Shown: piece by piece, positions 48,770 to 59,613 of the stretch
Layout: each line of letters opens with the position of its first letter
Numbering within the stretch: the first letter of the stretch is position 1
Assembly: GCF_900129045.1 (NCBI RefSeq)
Contig: NZ_FQTX01000004.1
Span: 62,001-126,000, forward strand
DNA: 64,000 bases
Direction: 5' to 3'
DNA from: Bifidobacterium merycicum DSM 6492
Lineage (GTDB): Bacteria > Actinomycetota > Actinomycetes > Actinomycetales > Bifidobacteriaceae
The notes under the pieces: model-generated
The model's input: the letters and a program-made list of their open reading frames with translations, nothing else
What the model was told of the DNA's origin: nothing
Databases searched by the model: none
Made by a program: the position numbers and the translations under genes

Positions 48770-49306
48770 ATGAACGCGCATAGGACGCCCTGGTGGCACG
48801 CCGCCATCGCGCTGGTGCTCGGGTTGATCGCCGGCGCGGGTCTTGCGGTGTTGGGTGAAAGCACCGGCCTGACGCTGATCGGCACACCGTGGTTCGTGGC
48901 CGCGGTATTGGCCGTGATCGGAGTGGTGGCGCTGGTATTGGCCTTGAACGTGCACAAATACGCCACGACCGATCCGAAGAAACGTCCGAAAACCTTCGTG
49001 AACCCTTCGGTCGCGTTCAAGGCGCTCGTACTGTGCAAGTCGATGATCCTGGCGGGCGCGGCGCTCGCCGGATGGTATGGTGGGCAGATTATCCCCACGC
49101 TCGCCCATATCGAAGGCTCATTCTACGAGCATGCGGTGCTTGAATGCGCGGTGACCGCCGCGGTGTGTCTGGCGGATATGGTGATCGGCTTCGTGGGGGA
49201 GTGGCTGTGCCAGTTGCCGCCCGATGAGGGGGCCGAGCATCCCAAGATGCAGGAGCAGCAGCGTCAGGGCGGACTGGCCGGTGCCGCCGCCAAAACCGCG
49301 CGGTGA
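48770..49306 (+). CDS. DUF3180 membrane protein
   Basis: A 178-residue protein with four hydrophobic helices (about 10-28, 40-60, 85-105 and 125-148) and a charged C-terminal tail. DUF3180 genes commonly follow folK in actinobacteria, as here, but their function is unknown. The ATG at 48770 follows GGGAAGGA at about ten bases. It ends the folate operon, closed by a long bidirectional terminator. Confidence 0.82.
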   Translation: MNAHRTPWWHAAIALVLGLIAGAGLAVLGESTGLTLIGTPWFVAAVLAVIGVVALVLALNVHKYATTDPKKRPKTFVNPSVAFKALVLCKSMILAGAALAGWYGGQIIPTLAHIEGSFYEHAVLECAVTAAVCLADMVIGFVGEWLCQLPPDEGAEHPKMQEQQRQGGLAGAAAKTAR

Positions 49307-49330
49307 GCGTCGGCGCACGTGCACGAAACA

Positions 49331-49387
49331 CGAAACACGGGAGGCAACGGACTGTCATATGACGAATCCGTTGCCTCCCGCGTTTCG
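49331..49387. terminator. Bidirectional terminator
   Basis: A stem of about 20 bp (49331-49351, 49367-49387) begins CGAAAC and ends GTTTCG, serving the convergent DUF3180 and thioesterase genes. Confidence 0.85.
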
Positions 49388-49412
49388 TATGACTATCGTC
49401 TACGCTTCGGCA

Positions 49413-50315
49413 TCACGCCTGAGGCACACGCAGCATGGCCTCCTGCGCGATCACCGCGACCAGTTCGCCATCCTGCGAATAGACCTTCGCCTCGCACAAT
49501 CCGCGACCGTGCGCGGCGGTCGGCGTATCCTGCACATACAAGTGCCATTCGTTGATGTCCACGTCACGGTACCACCACATCGAATGGTCAATCGACGCAT
49601 ACGAAATGCCCGGTGTGGCGATGCTCAACCCCGCGCGACGCAGCACGGGCTCCATCATCACCTGATCGCAGCCGAGCGCGAGCAGCGCACGATGCATGGT
49701 CTGCGGCACATCCACTTTGCCGTCGCTGCGCATCCACACCATCTGCCTGCCGGAATCGGCTTCGGCGGAAGCCTTGTCTGGCTTGAGCATCACGGTCGGC
49801 GTGACATGGCGGATATCGAACGGCGACTGCTGCGCGTAGAAACGGGCGAACGGCGACTTGTCCGAAAACGGTTCCATCAGCTGCTTGGCGCTGGTCAGCG
49901 TCTCCGGATCCGGCACATCCTCCGGCATGGGATCGGCGAATTCCACGCCGGACTGGCCGGATTCCTGGAAGCTTGCGATTGCGGTCAGGATGGAACCCTC
50001 GGCCTGCGTGACATTCACGCGGCGGGCGGAGAACGAACGGCCATCCCTCAGCTTCTCCACGTCGAACAGCAGATCCTGGCGGATATCGCCGGGCGCCACG
50101 AAATAACCGTGGACGGAATGCGGCAAGCGGGACGGGGAAACGGTTTTGGCCGCGGCCATCAGCGACTGTGCGATGACCTGGCCGCCATACACGCGACCGG
50201 TGGGGAAGTACATGCTTTCACCGTTGATATACGTGTGGCTGCGGTATTCGGACGGGGTGCCGAGAGTCAGAACCTTCACGATATGCTCCAATGGGGTGAG
50301 GGTCTCTTGGGTCAT
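49413..50315 (-). CDS. tesB: Acyl-CoA thioesterase II
   Basis: A 300-residue double-hotdog thioesterase that hydrolyses acyl-CoA to free fatty acid and CoA. The GRVYGGQVIAQSLMAA segment near residue 40 and HSVHGYFVAPGD are typical, and SIDHSMWWYRD near residue 245 holds the conserved Asp. The length fits TesB. The ATG at 50315 is followed by a standard N-terminus. Its physiological acyl substrate is unknown. Confidence 0.9.
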   Translation of the reverse strand: MTQETLTPLEHIVKVLTLGTPSEYRSHTYINGESMYFPTGRVYGGQVIAQSLMAAAKTVSPSRLPHSVHGYFVAPGDIRQDLLFDVEKLRDGRSFSARRVNVTQAEGSILTAIASFQESGQSGVEFADPMPEDVPDPETLTSAKQLMEPFSDKSPFARFYAQQSPFDIRHVTPTVMLKPDKASAEADSGRQMVWMRSDGKVDVPQTMHRALLALGCDQVMMEPVLRRAGLSIATPGISYASIDHSMWWYRDVDINEWHLYVQDTPTAAHGRGLCEAKVYSQDGELVAVIAQEAMLRVPQA

Positions 50316-50464
50316 GCTATCTCTCGATTCGACGTTGGTTCGATGGTTTGTTTCGATGCGGCCACTCTATACCGCACGTGTTACACGGTTCCGGTGCGAT
50401 ATGTTGTGGCGGTGTTACGGGTGCGGCGTTACAGCTGTTGTGCCGTTGCGTCCGCATATAGCCG

Positions 50465-50497
50465 AATGGCGGCCCTCCTCTGGGGAAGGGCCGCCAT
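50465..50497 (-). terminator. Hairpin after ettA
   Basis: ATGGCGGCCCT pairs with AGGGCCGCCAT (50465-50475, 50487-50497) just beyond the ettA stop. There is no strong T-run on the ettA strand. Confidence 0.6.
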
Positions 50498-50519
50498 CCG
50501 CGAAGGCCGGAAGTGTGGC

Positions 50520-52199
<1,680 letters not shown>

Positions 52200-52317
52200 G
52201 TGAAGTAGTAATCCGTTCTGAACGTTGAAATTCCAGTGTTTTGTGTGCCCTGCGGTCTGCTATGCATGGAATGGGAGGACGTGTCCTGTTCGTCGCGGCC
52301 CGCGTCGCGTCATTCCA

Positions 52318-52345
52318 CCTCAAGGCACGGCAAAGTACCTTGAGG
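52318..52345. other. Inverted repeat between ettA and def
   Basis: CCTCAAGG and CCTTGAGG form an 8-bp stem around 12 bases. It lies downstream of def (minus strand) within 52200-52471, which otherwise shows nothing recognisable. A terminator for def or an ettA leader structure is possible. Confidence 0.4.
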
Positions 52346-52471
52346 ATTATCCCACATGCCGTCTACACGCCGCCGATGGTGTGGCGGCGGGGCTTCGCCG
52401 CTGTATGGATATGGGAATGCGACGGGAAAGCGACGGGAGCATGACGGGAATCCTCGGTGGCGCGCTGGGCT

Positions 52472-52897
52472 TCAGATGATCACGCCGTCGCAGTGATCGA
52501 TCTCATGCTGGATGATCTGCGCGGTGAACCCGGTGAACGCGGCATGATGCTCACGGAACCTGCGATCGCAATACGTGACCTCGATACGCTGATGGCGTAC
52601 GGTCCGGCGCTCGCCCCTGAGCGACAGGCATCCTTCGGCGGTATCGTACGCGCCGTCCGCCGCCGTGATACGCGGATTGAACATGACGGTGATACGCCCG
52701 CCAAGCTCCTCATCCACGAACGCGATGATGCGCTTCGACACTCCGATCATATTGGCGGCCATACCGACGCACCCCTCGCGATGCGCGTCAAGCGTGTCCT
52801 TGAGATCCGCCGCCACCGCACGATCCTTGTCGGTGTCACGCGCATCCTCGGACGGCTGGCTCAGGAACGGGATCGAAGTCATGATTGCACGCTGCAT
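52472..52897 (-). CDS. def: Peptide deformylase-like protein with altered motif 1
   Basis: A 141-residue metalloenzyme family member that removes the formyl group from nascent proteins. Motifs 2 and 3 are intact (EGCLSL and HEIDHCDG, the metal ligands and catalytic Glu). Motif 1, usually GxGLAAxQ, reads GCVGMAANMIG, so the conserved Gln is replaced by Met. Short deformylases of this GMAANMIG type occur as second copies in Gram-positive genomes and can differ in activity. The ATG at 52897 was chosen from three close ATGs because AAGGA then stands five bases away. Confidence 0.82.
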   Translation of the reverse strand: MQRAIMTSIPFLSQPSEDARDTDKDRAVAADLKDTLDAHREGCVGMAANMIGVSKRIIAFVDEELGGRITVMFNPRITAADGAYDTAEGCLSLRGERRTVRHQRIEVTYCDRRFREHHAAFTGFTAQIIQHEIDHCDGVII

Positions 52898-53007
52898 GCG
52901 CATCCTTTCCATGGTGTCGCGGCGCTCAAACGCCGCACGGTTCCGACATCATCACATCCTATGGCAGGTTCTGGCCGTGGCCGGCGGACAAGAGCGCCCG
53001 GTCGCGG

Positions 53008-54276
53008 CTAGCCTGCCAGTCCGGAGGGGCAGGCGGGAATCGTGACACGGAACGAGTCGATTGAATTGTCGATCCGCGCGGCCGGCCGATGCTCGCTGCG
53101 CAGCATCGCCTCGATGCGGCGGTAGCCGGTGCCGTTGTCGCGCAACACCATGCCATCGCCCGGGTAAGGGACGGAACGCAGCAGGGAGAACAGGAACGGG
53201 TTGCGCGTGGAACTGGAGACGGGATGCTTCATCGTATGCTTCGTCACCGCACCGAACAGGCCACCCGGATTGGTGATTTCGATACGATCCGGGAACATGT
53301 CGACATGCACCGGCGTGCCCACCGCGTCAGGCGAGTAATCACGGTGGATGAGCGCGTTGGAGATGGTTTCGCGCAGCACCGCCTTCAGATACGGCGGACG
53401 TACGGCATCCACGCCGATCGTGCCGACGCTCCAATCCATAAGCGTATCGACCGCATCGGCGACCATGGTCGGAATCGGGCCCACGAACACCGCCGTACGC
53501 ACCAGCTCACGCCCGGTGGAGAACACCTCATCACGCGAAATGCCGGGAAACAATGCGGCCGAAATATTCAATCTCGGGTAGCAACGCTGCGGATAGCGGC
53601 CGAGCGCGAGCAGACCGGCCAACGTGGGGCGTGTCGTCGAATCGTCATCGCGCCCCAGCACGCGCAGATCCAACAGCATCTCCTCATCGTTCAGGCCTTC
53701 GAATACGCGACGATGGGCGTTGCGCTCATTGCTAAGCAACGCCCGCACCAGATTAGGGGACAGATCCTCCGGCGTGGCATCCGCGACGATGACGACGTCA
53801 TGCTCCGGTTGACGCTGCTCCTCCAACAGACGATCCACCTCATAGGTGGTCATGCGCCGATCGCCGTCGCCCGTACGGATATACGAACCGTTATATGGTC
53901 CGGCTGCGGTGAAATAGCAGGGTTTCTCGCGTGGCAGCATCTCATCGACCACGGCGAACACCAGATTCGCGCCCTCGAACGGGCACGTCACGATGATCGG
54001 GCGCACCGTGGGCGTGAGCTTCTCGCAAGCCTGGCTGAGCGCCTCCTGCATGGAACGCGCATTGAATCCCTCCACCGGCGTGAACCCGTTCTTCTCGCTC
54101 AAACCGAGGATGATATAGCCGCCGTTGCCGTTCGAAAACGCCGACAACGTGTCGGTGATGGTGGTGCTGATATTGTGCGCGCATTCCTTGACCTCGCACT
54201 GCTGCGTGTCGTTGCCGATGATGCGCATGAGGCGTATCAGCTCGGCCATCTTGGCCGTATAGTCATCATTGTCCAT
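53008..54276 (-). CDS. AlbA_2-domain putative DNA-binding / ATP-binding protein
   Basis: A 422-residue protein. Residues about 20-135 form an AlbA_2 (Schlafen-like AlbA_2 / COG2865) domain: EVKECAHNISTTITDTLSAFSNGNGGYIILGLSE. After it come a middle domain and a C-terminal ATPase-like region with ETISNALIHRDY and the DNGTGYRRIE motif, typical of the divergent HATPase_c_4 domain of this family. Such proteins are treated as putative transcriptional regulators, often near stress or defence genes; none is obvious here. The ATG at 54276 has AAGGCGGCGG upstream; a longer start 12 codons away is possible. It is divergent from the amidohydrolase. Confidence 0.8.
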   Translation of the reverse strand: MDNDDYTAKMAELIRLMRIIGNDTQQCEVKECAHNISTTITDTLSAFSNGNGGYIILGLSEKNGFTPVEGFNARSMQEALSQACEKLTPTVRPIIVTCPFEGANLVFAVVDEMLPREKPCYFTAAGPYNGSYIRTGDGDRRMTTYEVDRLLEEQRQPEHDVVIVADATPEDLSPNLVRALLSNERNAHRRVFEGLNDEEMLLDLRVLGRDDDSTTRPTLAGLLALGRYPQRCYPRLNISAALFPGISRDEVFSTGRELVRTAVFVGPIPTMVADAVDTLMDWSVGTIGVDAVRPPYLKAVLRETISNALIHRDYSPDAVGTPVHVDMFPDRIEITNPGGLFGAVTKHTMKHPVSSSTRNPFLFSLLRSVPYPGDGMVLRDNGTGYRRIEAMLRSEHRPAARIDNSIDSFRVTIPACPSGLAG

Positions 54277-54436
54277 AATCCGCCGCCTTGCCGTATATAT
54301 GTTCCCCAGCATACTGCGCCGCCGCGCGTGCGTGGCGCTCGCGGATTCCGCACTGTAGGAAGCGAACGGCGCTGCGCGGATGGGCGGCATATCATAGCAC
54401 GTTGGAAGAGGAACCTGAAGAGAGGACCATGCGGTC

Positions 54437-55948
54437 GTGAACGAAGCGCTGTGCATCCGGAACGTGAAATCACTCGGTTCCGACGAGCCGATGGACATGG
54501 TGATCCGCGAAGGGCGGATCGAAAGTATAACGCCGGAAATCCCGGAAAACGGGCGTGATCTGCCGGTATTCGACGCCGAAGGCATGTGGGTCATTTCCGG
54601 CTTGTGGGACTGCCATACGCATTTTACGCAATGGTCGTACACGTTGGGACGGCTCGATCTGATCAGCGCCCGCAGTGCGCACGAGGCGATGGTGATGCTG
54701 CGGCGTCATCTTGACGATCTGCGTGCCGAGGGGCGGCTCAGCCCCGACCGTTATGTGGTGGGCATGCGGTTCCGTCATTCGCTGTGGGCCGATGACGAAC
54801 AGCCCACGCTCGCCGCCATCGACGAAATTGCAGGCGATCAGCCCGTGGCGTTGTCCAGCGCCGACATGCATTGCGGCTGGGTGAATTCCGCCGCCGCACG
54901 CAAACTCGGCGTACAGGTGGTGGAGTCCGGGCTTGTGGGCGAGCTGGAATGGTTCGACGCCTACTGCAAGCTCGATGATGCGCCCGGAGCCACCGAAGAG
55001 TTGGATCGCTTGCTGCGCAACGCCGAACTCGATGCCGCGGGCAAGGGCGTCGTCGGCGTACGCGATTACGAGATGGCCGAGAACATCGACACATGGATCG
55101 GTCGATTCGGCAGGGGCATCAACGGTTTGCGCGTTCGGGCCGGCGTGTATCCGGAACGCCTGCAGCAGGCCATCAACGACGGTTGGCATACGGGTGACGA
55201 ACTGCCGGGGAGTGACGGGTTGGGGCACGTCGGCGCGATGAAGCTCATTTCCGACGGTTCGCTGAACACCAGATCCGCCTACTGTTCCACGCCGTATTCG
55301 GGTATCGATCCGGAAACCTTCGGCACGATGAGCTATACGCCCGAGCAGATTGAATCCTACATGTTCGTGGCGGCGCGCCACGGTTTCGACATCGCCTGCC
55401 ATGCCATCGGCGATGAGGCGAACACCATTGTGCTGGATTGCGCCGAACGTTCCAAGGCGCATGGCTCCATCGAGCACGCCCAGATGCTCAAGCCCACCGA
55501 TATCCCGCGTTTGGCCAAACTGGGGCTTGCCGCGAGCATCCAGCCGCAGCATGCCATGGATGATCGTGATGTCATCGCCCGGTTCTGGGCGAATCCGGCT
55601 GGTGTTCCCTACGCGTTCAAGGCGCTGCATGACGCCGGCACGCGTCTGCTTATGGGCTCGGATGCGCCCGTGGCGCCGCTCGACCCGTGGATGGCCATCT
55701 CCGCAGCGGTGTTCGGCACGGAAAGTTCGGATCGTGAGCCGTTCCAGCTGGAGCAGTGCCTTGATTTCGATACGGCGTTGGCTTCGTCCACGGCTGTTGG
55801 CCGTACGGGGTTGGCGGTGGGCGATGCTGCCGATCTGGTGTTGTTGGATCGTGATCCGTCCCGAGTGACTTCACCTGAGGGGATGCAGGCGATGCCGGGG
55901 CATGTGCAGGCGACCATGCTCGCCGGGCGGTGGACTTTCCGGAGGTGA
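54437..55948 (+). CDS. Amidohydrolase family protein (YtcJ-like)
   Basis: A 503-residue metal-dependent hydrolase of the amidohydrolase_3 group. The metal-site motifs are visible: DCHTHF near residue 60, the KLISDGSLNTRSA segment near residue 275, CHAIGDEA near 320, EHAQ near 347 and GSDAPV near 410. Substrates of YtcJ-like enzymes are mostly unknown. The GTG start at 54437 has GAGAGGA upstream. It is followed by a hairpin terminator, a 24-bp imperfect tandem repeat and copy 2 of the 192-bp palindrome. Confidence 0.85.
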   Translation: MNEALCIRNVKSLGSDEPMDMVIREGRIESITPEIPENGRDLPVFDAEGMWVISGLWDCHTHFTQWSYTLGRLDLISARSAHEAMVMLRRHLDDLRAEGRLSPDRYVVGMRFRHSLWADDEQPTLAAIDEIAGDQPVALSSADMHCGWVNSAAARKLGVQVVESGLVGELEWFDAYCKLDDAPGATEELDRLLRNAELDAAGKGVVGVRDYEMAENIDTWIGRFGRGINGLRVRAGVYPERLQQAINDGWHTGDELPGSDGLGHVGAMKLISDGSLNTRSAYCSTPYSGIDPETFGTMSYTPEQIESYMFVAARHGFDIACHAIGDEANTIVLDCAERSKAHGSIEHAQMLKPTDIPRLAKLGLAASIQPQHAMDDRDVIARFWANPAGVPYAFKALHDAGTRLLMGSDAPVAPLDPWMAISAAVFGTESSDREPFQLEQCLDFDTALASSTAVGRTGLAVGDAADLVLLDRDPSRVTSPEGMQAMPGHVQATMLAGRWTFRR

Positions 55949-55983
55949 GCGCCGGAAGTGAGCGCCGGAGACGGGTGCTTATT

Positions 55984-56018
55984 CGTGGGCGGGCGAGCCG
56001 GTGGCTTGCCCGCCCACG
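55984..56018 (+). terminator. Hairpin after the amidohydrolase gene
   Basis: A 16-bp stem with one G·T pair (55984-55999, 56003-56018) and a 3-base loop, without a strong T-run. Confidence 0.6.
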
Positions 56019-56107
56019 CTGTTGCCGTTGATGGTGGCGCGGCGGATGACCAGGATATGTGGCTTATGGGCTTTGGCGGTTTTCCGATTGGCCCGGATGT
56101 CAGGTGC

Positions 56108-56155
56108 TGACGGTTGCCGGTATCCGGTCGTTGACGGTTGTCGGTAGCCGGGTGC
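56108..56155. repeat. 24-bp imperfect tandem repeat
   Basis: Two units with period 24 each start TGACGGTTG (56108, or nearest match at 56132) and carry CGGTA and CCGG in the same positions. The region 55949-56545 holds no ORF I can support. Confidence 0.6.
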
Positions 56156-56261
56156 GGTTGTGCGCGGGGCGCGTGCGAACTGCACGCAACCCGGCTCATT
56201 TCGGGGCGAGACCCATGCGTATGCAAGGGCGACGAGGTGCGGACGCGTTCAAAAAGAGGGT

Positions 56262-56453
56262 AACTCGCTTATATATGGCGGATTCGGCGACTCGGATTGT
56301 GTCAGGTGGCTTATATATGGCATGGAAAACGAAATATCCCGGGTATGAACCGCGCGGTTTCGCGGCTCATACCCGGGATATCCGGGAATGGGCGCCATAT
56401 ATAAGCCACTTGGTTGTTGCGCAACGGCTGAATCTGCCATCTATAAGCAAGAT
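56262..56453. repeat. 192-bp modular palindrome, copy 2
   Basis: Centre at 56357.5. Mirror-image modules are outer TATATATGGCGGATTC (56270-56285) against GAATCTGCCATCTATA (56430-56445), inner GGCTTATATATGGC (56308-56321) against its exact complement (56394-56407), and ATATCCCGGGTATGA (56334-56348) against its exact complement (56367-56381). The module offsets from the centre equal those of copy 1 at 3353-3544. The right arm matches copy 1 closely, including a 22-base identical run starting at 56394, while spacers and centre differ. As with copy 1, the flanking genes converge. Confidence 0.85.
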
Positions 56454-56545
56454 AGGCGGGCTAAGTGCGGCGCAAACGAGAAACCGCCTCGTCGCGCGCG
56501 GTGCGAGCGGCGAGGCGACGGGCTAAGGCGGCGGTCGAACGGCTT

Positions 56546-57829
56546 TTACTCCTGCACGGCGGCCAACGCCTGATCGAGATCGGCGATGATGTCATCGGCG
56601 TTCTCGATGCCGCAGCTCAGGCGCACCAGGTCGATGCCGACGCCGGCCTCCTCGAGCTGTTCCTCGGTGAGCTGACGATGCGTGGTGCCCGCCGGGTACA
56701 GCGTGCAGCTGCGCGCATCGGCCACATGGGTGGCGATGGAGACCATCTTCAGATGGTCGAGGAACGAGGAGACCTTCTCGCGTCCGCCGGGCACGCCGAA
56801 GGAGATCACGCCGCACGTGCCGTTCGGCATGTACTTGAGCGCCAGCTCATGGTATTTGTCGCCTTCCAGCCCGGGGTAGCTCACCCAGCTCACGCGCGGG
56901 TCGGCGTTGAGCCATTCGGCCACTTTCTGCGCGTTGGCGCAGTGGCGTTCCATGCGCACGCCCAACGATTCCATGTGCATGCCCATGATCCAGGAGTTGA
57001 TCGGCGCGGGCGTGGACCCGAAGTCGCGCATGAGCTGCGCGGTGGCCTTGGTGATGTAGGCCGCCTTGCCGAATTCGGTGGCGTAGGTGACGCCGTGGTA
57101 GGACTCGTCGGGGGTGGTCAGGCCGGGGAATTTGCCGGCGTGGGCCATCCAATCGAAGTTGCCGGAGTCCACGATCGCGCCACCCACGCAGGAGCCGTGG
57201 CCGTCCATGTATTTGGTGGTGGCGTGGGTCACGATGTCGACGCCGTATTCGAACGGGCGGCAGTTGATCGGAGTGGGGAAGGTGTTGTCGACGATCAGCG
57301 GCACGCCGTGGCGGTGTGCGGCGTTCGCGAACTTTTCGAAGTCGAGCACGATGAGCGCCGGGTTGGAGATGGATTCGCCGAACACGGCTTTGGTGTTCGG
57401 GCGGAACGCGGCTTCGAGTTCCTCTTCGGTGCAGTCGGGGCTGACGAAGGTGCATTCGATGCCCATCTTGCGCATGGTGACATTGATGAGGTTGAAGGTG
57501 CCGCCGTAGATGGCGGAGGATGCGACGATATGGTCGCCGTTGTTGCAGATGTTGAACAGGGCGAAGAAGTTCGCCGCCTGCCCGGAGGAGGTGAGCATGG
57601 CGGCCGCACCGCCTTCCATTTCGCAGATCTTCGCGGCGACGGTGTCGTTGGTCGGGTTCTGCAGGCGGGTGTAGAAGTAGCCGGATTCCGAGAGGTCGAA
57701 GAGTCGGCTCATCTGTTCGCTGGACCGGTATTTGAAGGTGGTGGCCTGGATGATCGGCGGGGTGCGGGATTCGCCGTTGCCCGGCTGATAGCCGCCTTGC
57801 ACGCAGGTGGTGTCGATGTGTTCGTTCAT
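56546..57829 (-). CDS. metY: O-acetylhomoserine aminocarboxypropyltransferase
   Basis: A 427-residue PLP enzyme of the Cys/Met metabolism family that makes homocysteine from O-acetylhomoserine and sulfide. The PLP lysine is in HATTKYMDGHG near residue 205; the PLP-phosphate region SSGQAANFFAL near residue 80 and the C-terminal ARSCTLYPAGTTHRQL segment are typical. At 427 residues it matches O-acetylhomoserine sulfhydrylases better than cystathionine gamma-lyases (about 380-400). The ATG at 57829 follows AAAAGGAGCACC; the frame extends upstream without signal. Its 3' side faces the second palindrome copy, and its 5' side faces xylA. Confidence 0.9.
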   Translation of the reverse strand: MNEHIDTTCVQGGYQPGNGESRTPPIIQATTFKYRSSEQMSRLFDLSESGYFYTRLQNPTNDTVAAKICEMEGGAAAMLTSSGQAANFFALFNICNNGDHIVASSAIYGGTFNLINVTMRKMGIECTFVSPDCTEEELEAAFRPNTKAVFGESISNPALIVLDFEKFANAAHRHGVPLIVDNTFPTPINCRPFEYGVDIVTHATTKYMDGHGSCVGGAIVDSGNFDWMAHAGKFPGLTTPDESYHGVTYATEFGKAAYITKATAQLMRDFGSTPAPINSWIMGMHMESLGVRMERHCANAQKVAEWLNADPRVSWVSYPGLEGDKYHELALKYMPNGTCGVISFGVPGGREKVSSFLDHLKMVSIATHVADARSCTLYPAGTTHRQLTEEQLEEAGVGIDLVRLSCGIENADDIIADLDQALAAVQE

Positions 57830-57943
57830 TGGTGCTCCTTTTGGGCTCTTCCTTGCGTCAGTGCTGCGGATAAAACACACATACTCTAGCATCAGTGTGT
57901 CGATTCGTTGATTTTCCCGGCGAAACACCGAAAGTAAAACGAA

Positions 57944-57973
57944 TTGACAAAGATAGGTAATTCATTTTATTAT
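57944..57973 (+). promoter_or_regulatory. Promoter of xylA
   Basis: A perfect -35 TTGACA (57944-57949) and TATTAT (57968-57973) are separated by 18 bases in an A+T-rich stretch. The leader to xylA is about 80 bases. Confidence 0.7.
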
Positions 57974-58012
57974 GTATCGCAAGACGGGACGAACCCGCCG
58001 GAAGCACAACAG

Positions 58013-58026
58013 GCAAAACGCTTGCA
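58013..58026. promoter_or_regulatory. LacI/cre-type operator in the xylA leader
   Basis: GCAAAACGCTTGCA matches the general LacI-family operator pattern (central CG, GCAA/TTGC arms) and lies downstream of the promoter, where a bound repressor would block transcription. The binding protein is unknown; the LacI gene at 61567 has a different palindrome at its own promoter. Confidence 0.45.
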
Positions 58027-58057
58027 AAGGTAAAGCCGTAAAGCAAAGGAGCAACCC

Positions 58058-59404
58058 ATGGGTCTGTGGGACATTGACAAGATTCCGTACGTCGGCCGCG
58101 AACAGGGGCCGAAGGAAGGCTTGGCCTTCCACTACTACGATGCCGACCGCGTGGTCGCCGGCAAGAAGATGAAGGACTGGCTGCGCTTCGGCGTCGCCTG
58201 GTGGCACACCTTCGATCAGGAACTCGTCGATCCGTTCGGCACCGGCACCGCCCAGCGCCCGTGGTACGGCAAGTACTCCAACGCCGAGGACGAGGCTCTG
58301 GCCAAGGTCGATTACGCTTTCGAATTTTTCCAGAAGCTCGGCGTCGAGTACTTCTGCTTCCACGACCGCGACATCGCCCCCGAAGGCGACACCCTTCGCG
58401 AGACCAACAAGAACCTGGACAAGGTCGTCGACAAGATCGAGGAGAACATGAAGGCCACCGGCATCAAGCTGCTGTGGAACACCTCCTCCCTGTTCACCAA
58501 CCCGCGCTTCGTCTCCGGCGCCTCCACCTCCCCGTTCGCCGACATCTACGCCTATGCCGGTGGCCAGCTGAAGCACTCCTTGGAGATCGCCAAGCGCCTG
58601 GGCGCCGAGAACTACGTGTTCTGGGGCGGCCGTGAAGGCTACGAGAACCTGTGGAACACCCAGATGAAGCGCGAGCAGGAGCACATGGCCAAGTTCTTCC
58701 ACATGTGCCATGAGTACGCTCAGGAGATCGGCCTGGACGCCCAGTTCCTGATCGAGCCGAAGGCCAAGGAACCGACGATGCACCAGTACGACTTCGATGC
58801 GTCCACCGCCATCGCCTTCCTGAAGACCTACGACATCGACTTCATGAAGCTGAACCTCGAAGGCAACCACGCCAACCTGGCCGGCCACACCTACCAGCAT
58901 GAGATCCGCACCGCCCGCGAAGCCGGCGTGCTCGGCTCCCTGGACGCCAACCAGGGCGACAAGCTCATCGGCTGGGACATGGACGAGTTCCCGACCGACC
59001 TGTACGAGACCTCCACCGTCATGTGGGAGGTCCTCGCCGCAGGCCAGATCGGCCCCCACGGTGGTCTGAACTTCGACGCCAAGCCGCGCCGTACCTCCTT
59101 CTACGCCGAGGATCTGTTCCGTTCCCACATCGCCGGCATGGACGCCTTCGCCGCCGGCCTGCTGGTCGCGGCCAAGATGCACGAGGACAAGTTCATCGAG
59201 AACCTGCAGGCCGAGCGCTACAGCTCCTACGATTCCGGCATCGGCGCGACCGTCGAGGACGGCACCGCGACCCTGGCCTCCCTGGAGGAGTACGCTCTGG
59301 ACATCCCGCAGGCCAAGCTCATCGAGGCCACCAAGTCCGATCATCTGGAGTCCGTCAAGGCCACCATCAACAACTATATGATCGACGCATTGGCCGAGGC
59401 GTGA
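58058..59404 (+). CDS. xylA: Xylose isomerase
   Basis: A 448-residue class II xylose isomerase converting D-xylose to D-xylulose, using two divalent metals. Conserved segments include [13 protein letters not shown] (catalytic His near residue 105), [40 protein letters not shown] and LDANQGD (metal ligands). The ATG at 58058 follows AAAGGAGCAACCC. A strong promoter, a LacI-like operator and a terminator frame it as a single-gene unit. With the downstream GH43 and the sugar-binding lipoprotein it points to xylo-oligosaccharide use; the xylulokinase is not in this window. Confidence 0.97.
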   Translation: MGLWDIDKIPYVGREQGPKEGLAFHYYDADRVVAGKKMKDWLRFGVAWWHTFDQELVDPFGTGTAQRPWYGKYSNAEDEALAKVDYAFEFFQKLGVEYFCFHDRDIAPEGDTLRETNKNLDKVVDKIEENMKATGIKLLWNTSSLFTNPRFVSGASTSPFADIYAYAGGQLKHSLEIAKRLGAENYVFWGGREGYENLWNTQMKREQEHMAKFFHMCHEYAQEIGLDAQFLIEPKAKEPTMHQYDFDASTAIAFLKTYDIDFMKLNLEGNHANLAGHTYQHEIRTAREAGVLGSLDANQGDKLIGWDMDEFPTDLYETSTVMWEVLAAGQIGPHGGLNFDAKPRRTSFYAEDLFRSHIAGMDAFAAGLLVAAKMHEDKFIENLQAERYSSYDSGIGATVEDGTATLASLEEYALDIPQAKLIEATKSDHLESVKATINNYMIDALAEA

Positions 59405-59539
59405 GTCGAAATCGAGCAATGGTTGGGTGCGCGTAGCGCTCCGAAATTGCCGGGGCGGGCGTGGCCCAACAAGGAGTTCTTCGCTAGGACTCCTGACTTA
59501 TCGCTGGATTAAACAGCGAGGCTCGGTTGCACAAGGCTG

Positions 59540-59585
59540 AATATGGTGTGTCGGAGCGTCGGTGCTCCGGCACACCACATATTTT
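59540..59585 (+). terminator. Terminator after xylA
   Basis: A stem of about 17 bp (59540-59557, 59564-59583) with a G·T pair, followed by ATTTTC. Confidence 0.8.
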
Positions 59586-59613
59586 CACCTCATCCTTCCT
59601 TAAAGTTCCTTCG

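Noticed and set aside
56059-56526. 155-residue ORF across the second palindrome
   Set aside because: Same reasoning as for the first copy: open by composition and symmetry, no start signal, and the spacer residues are not conserved.
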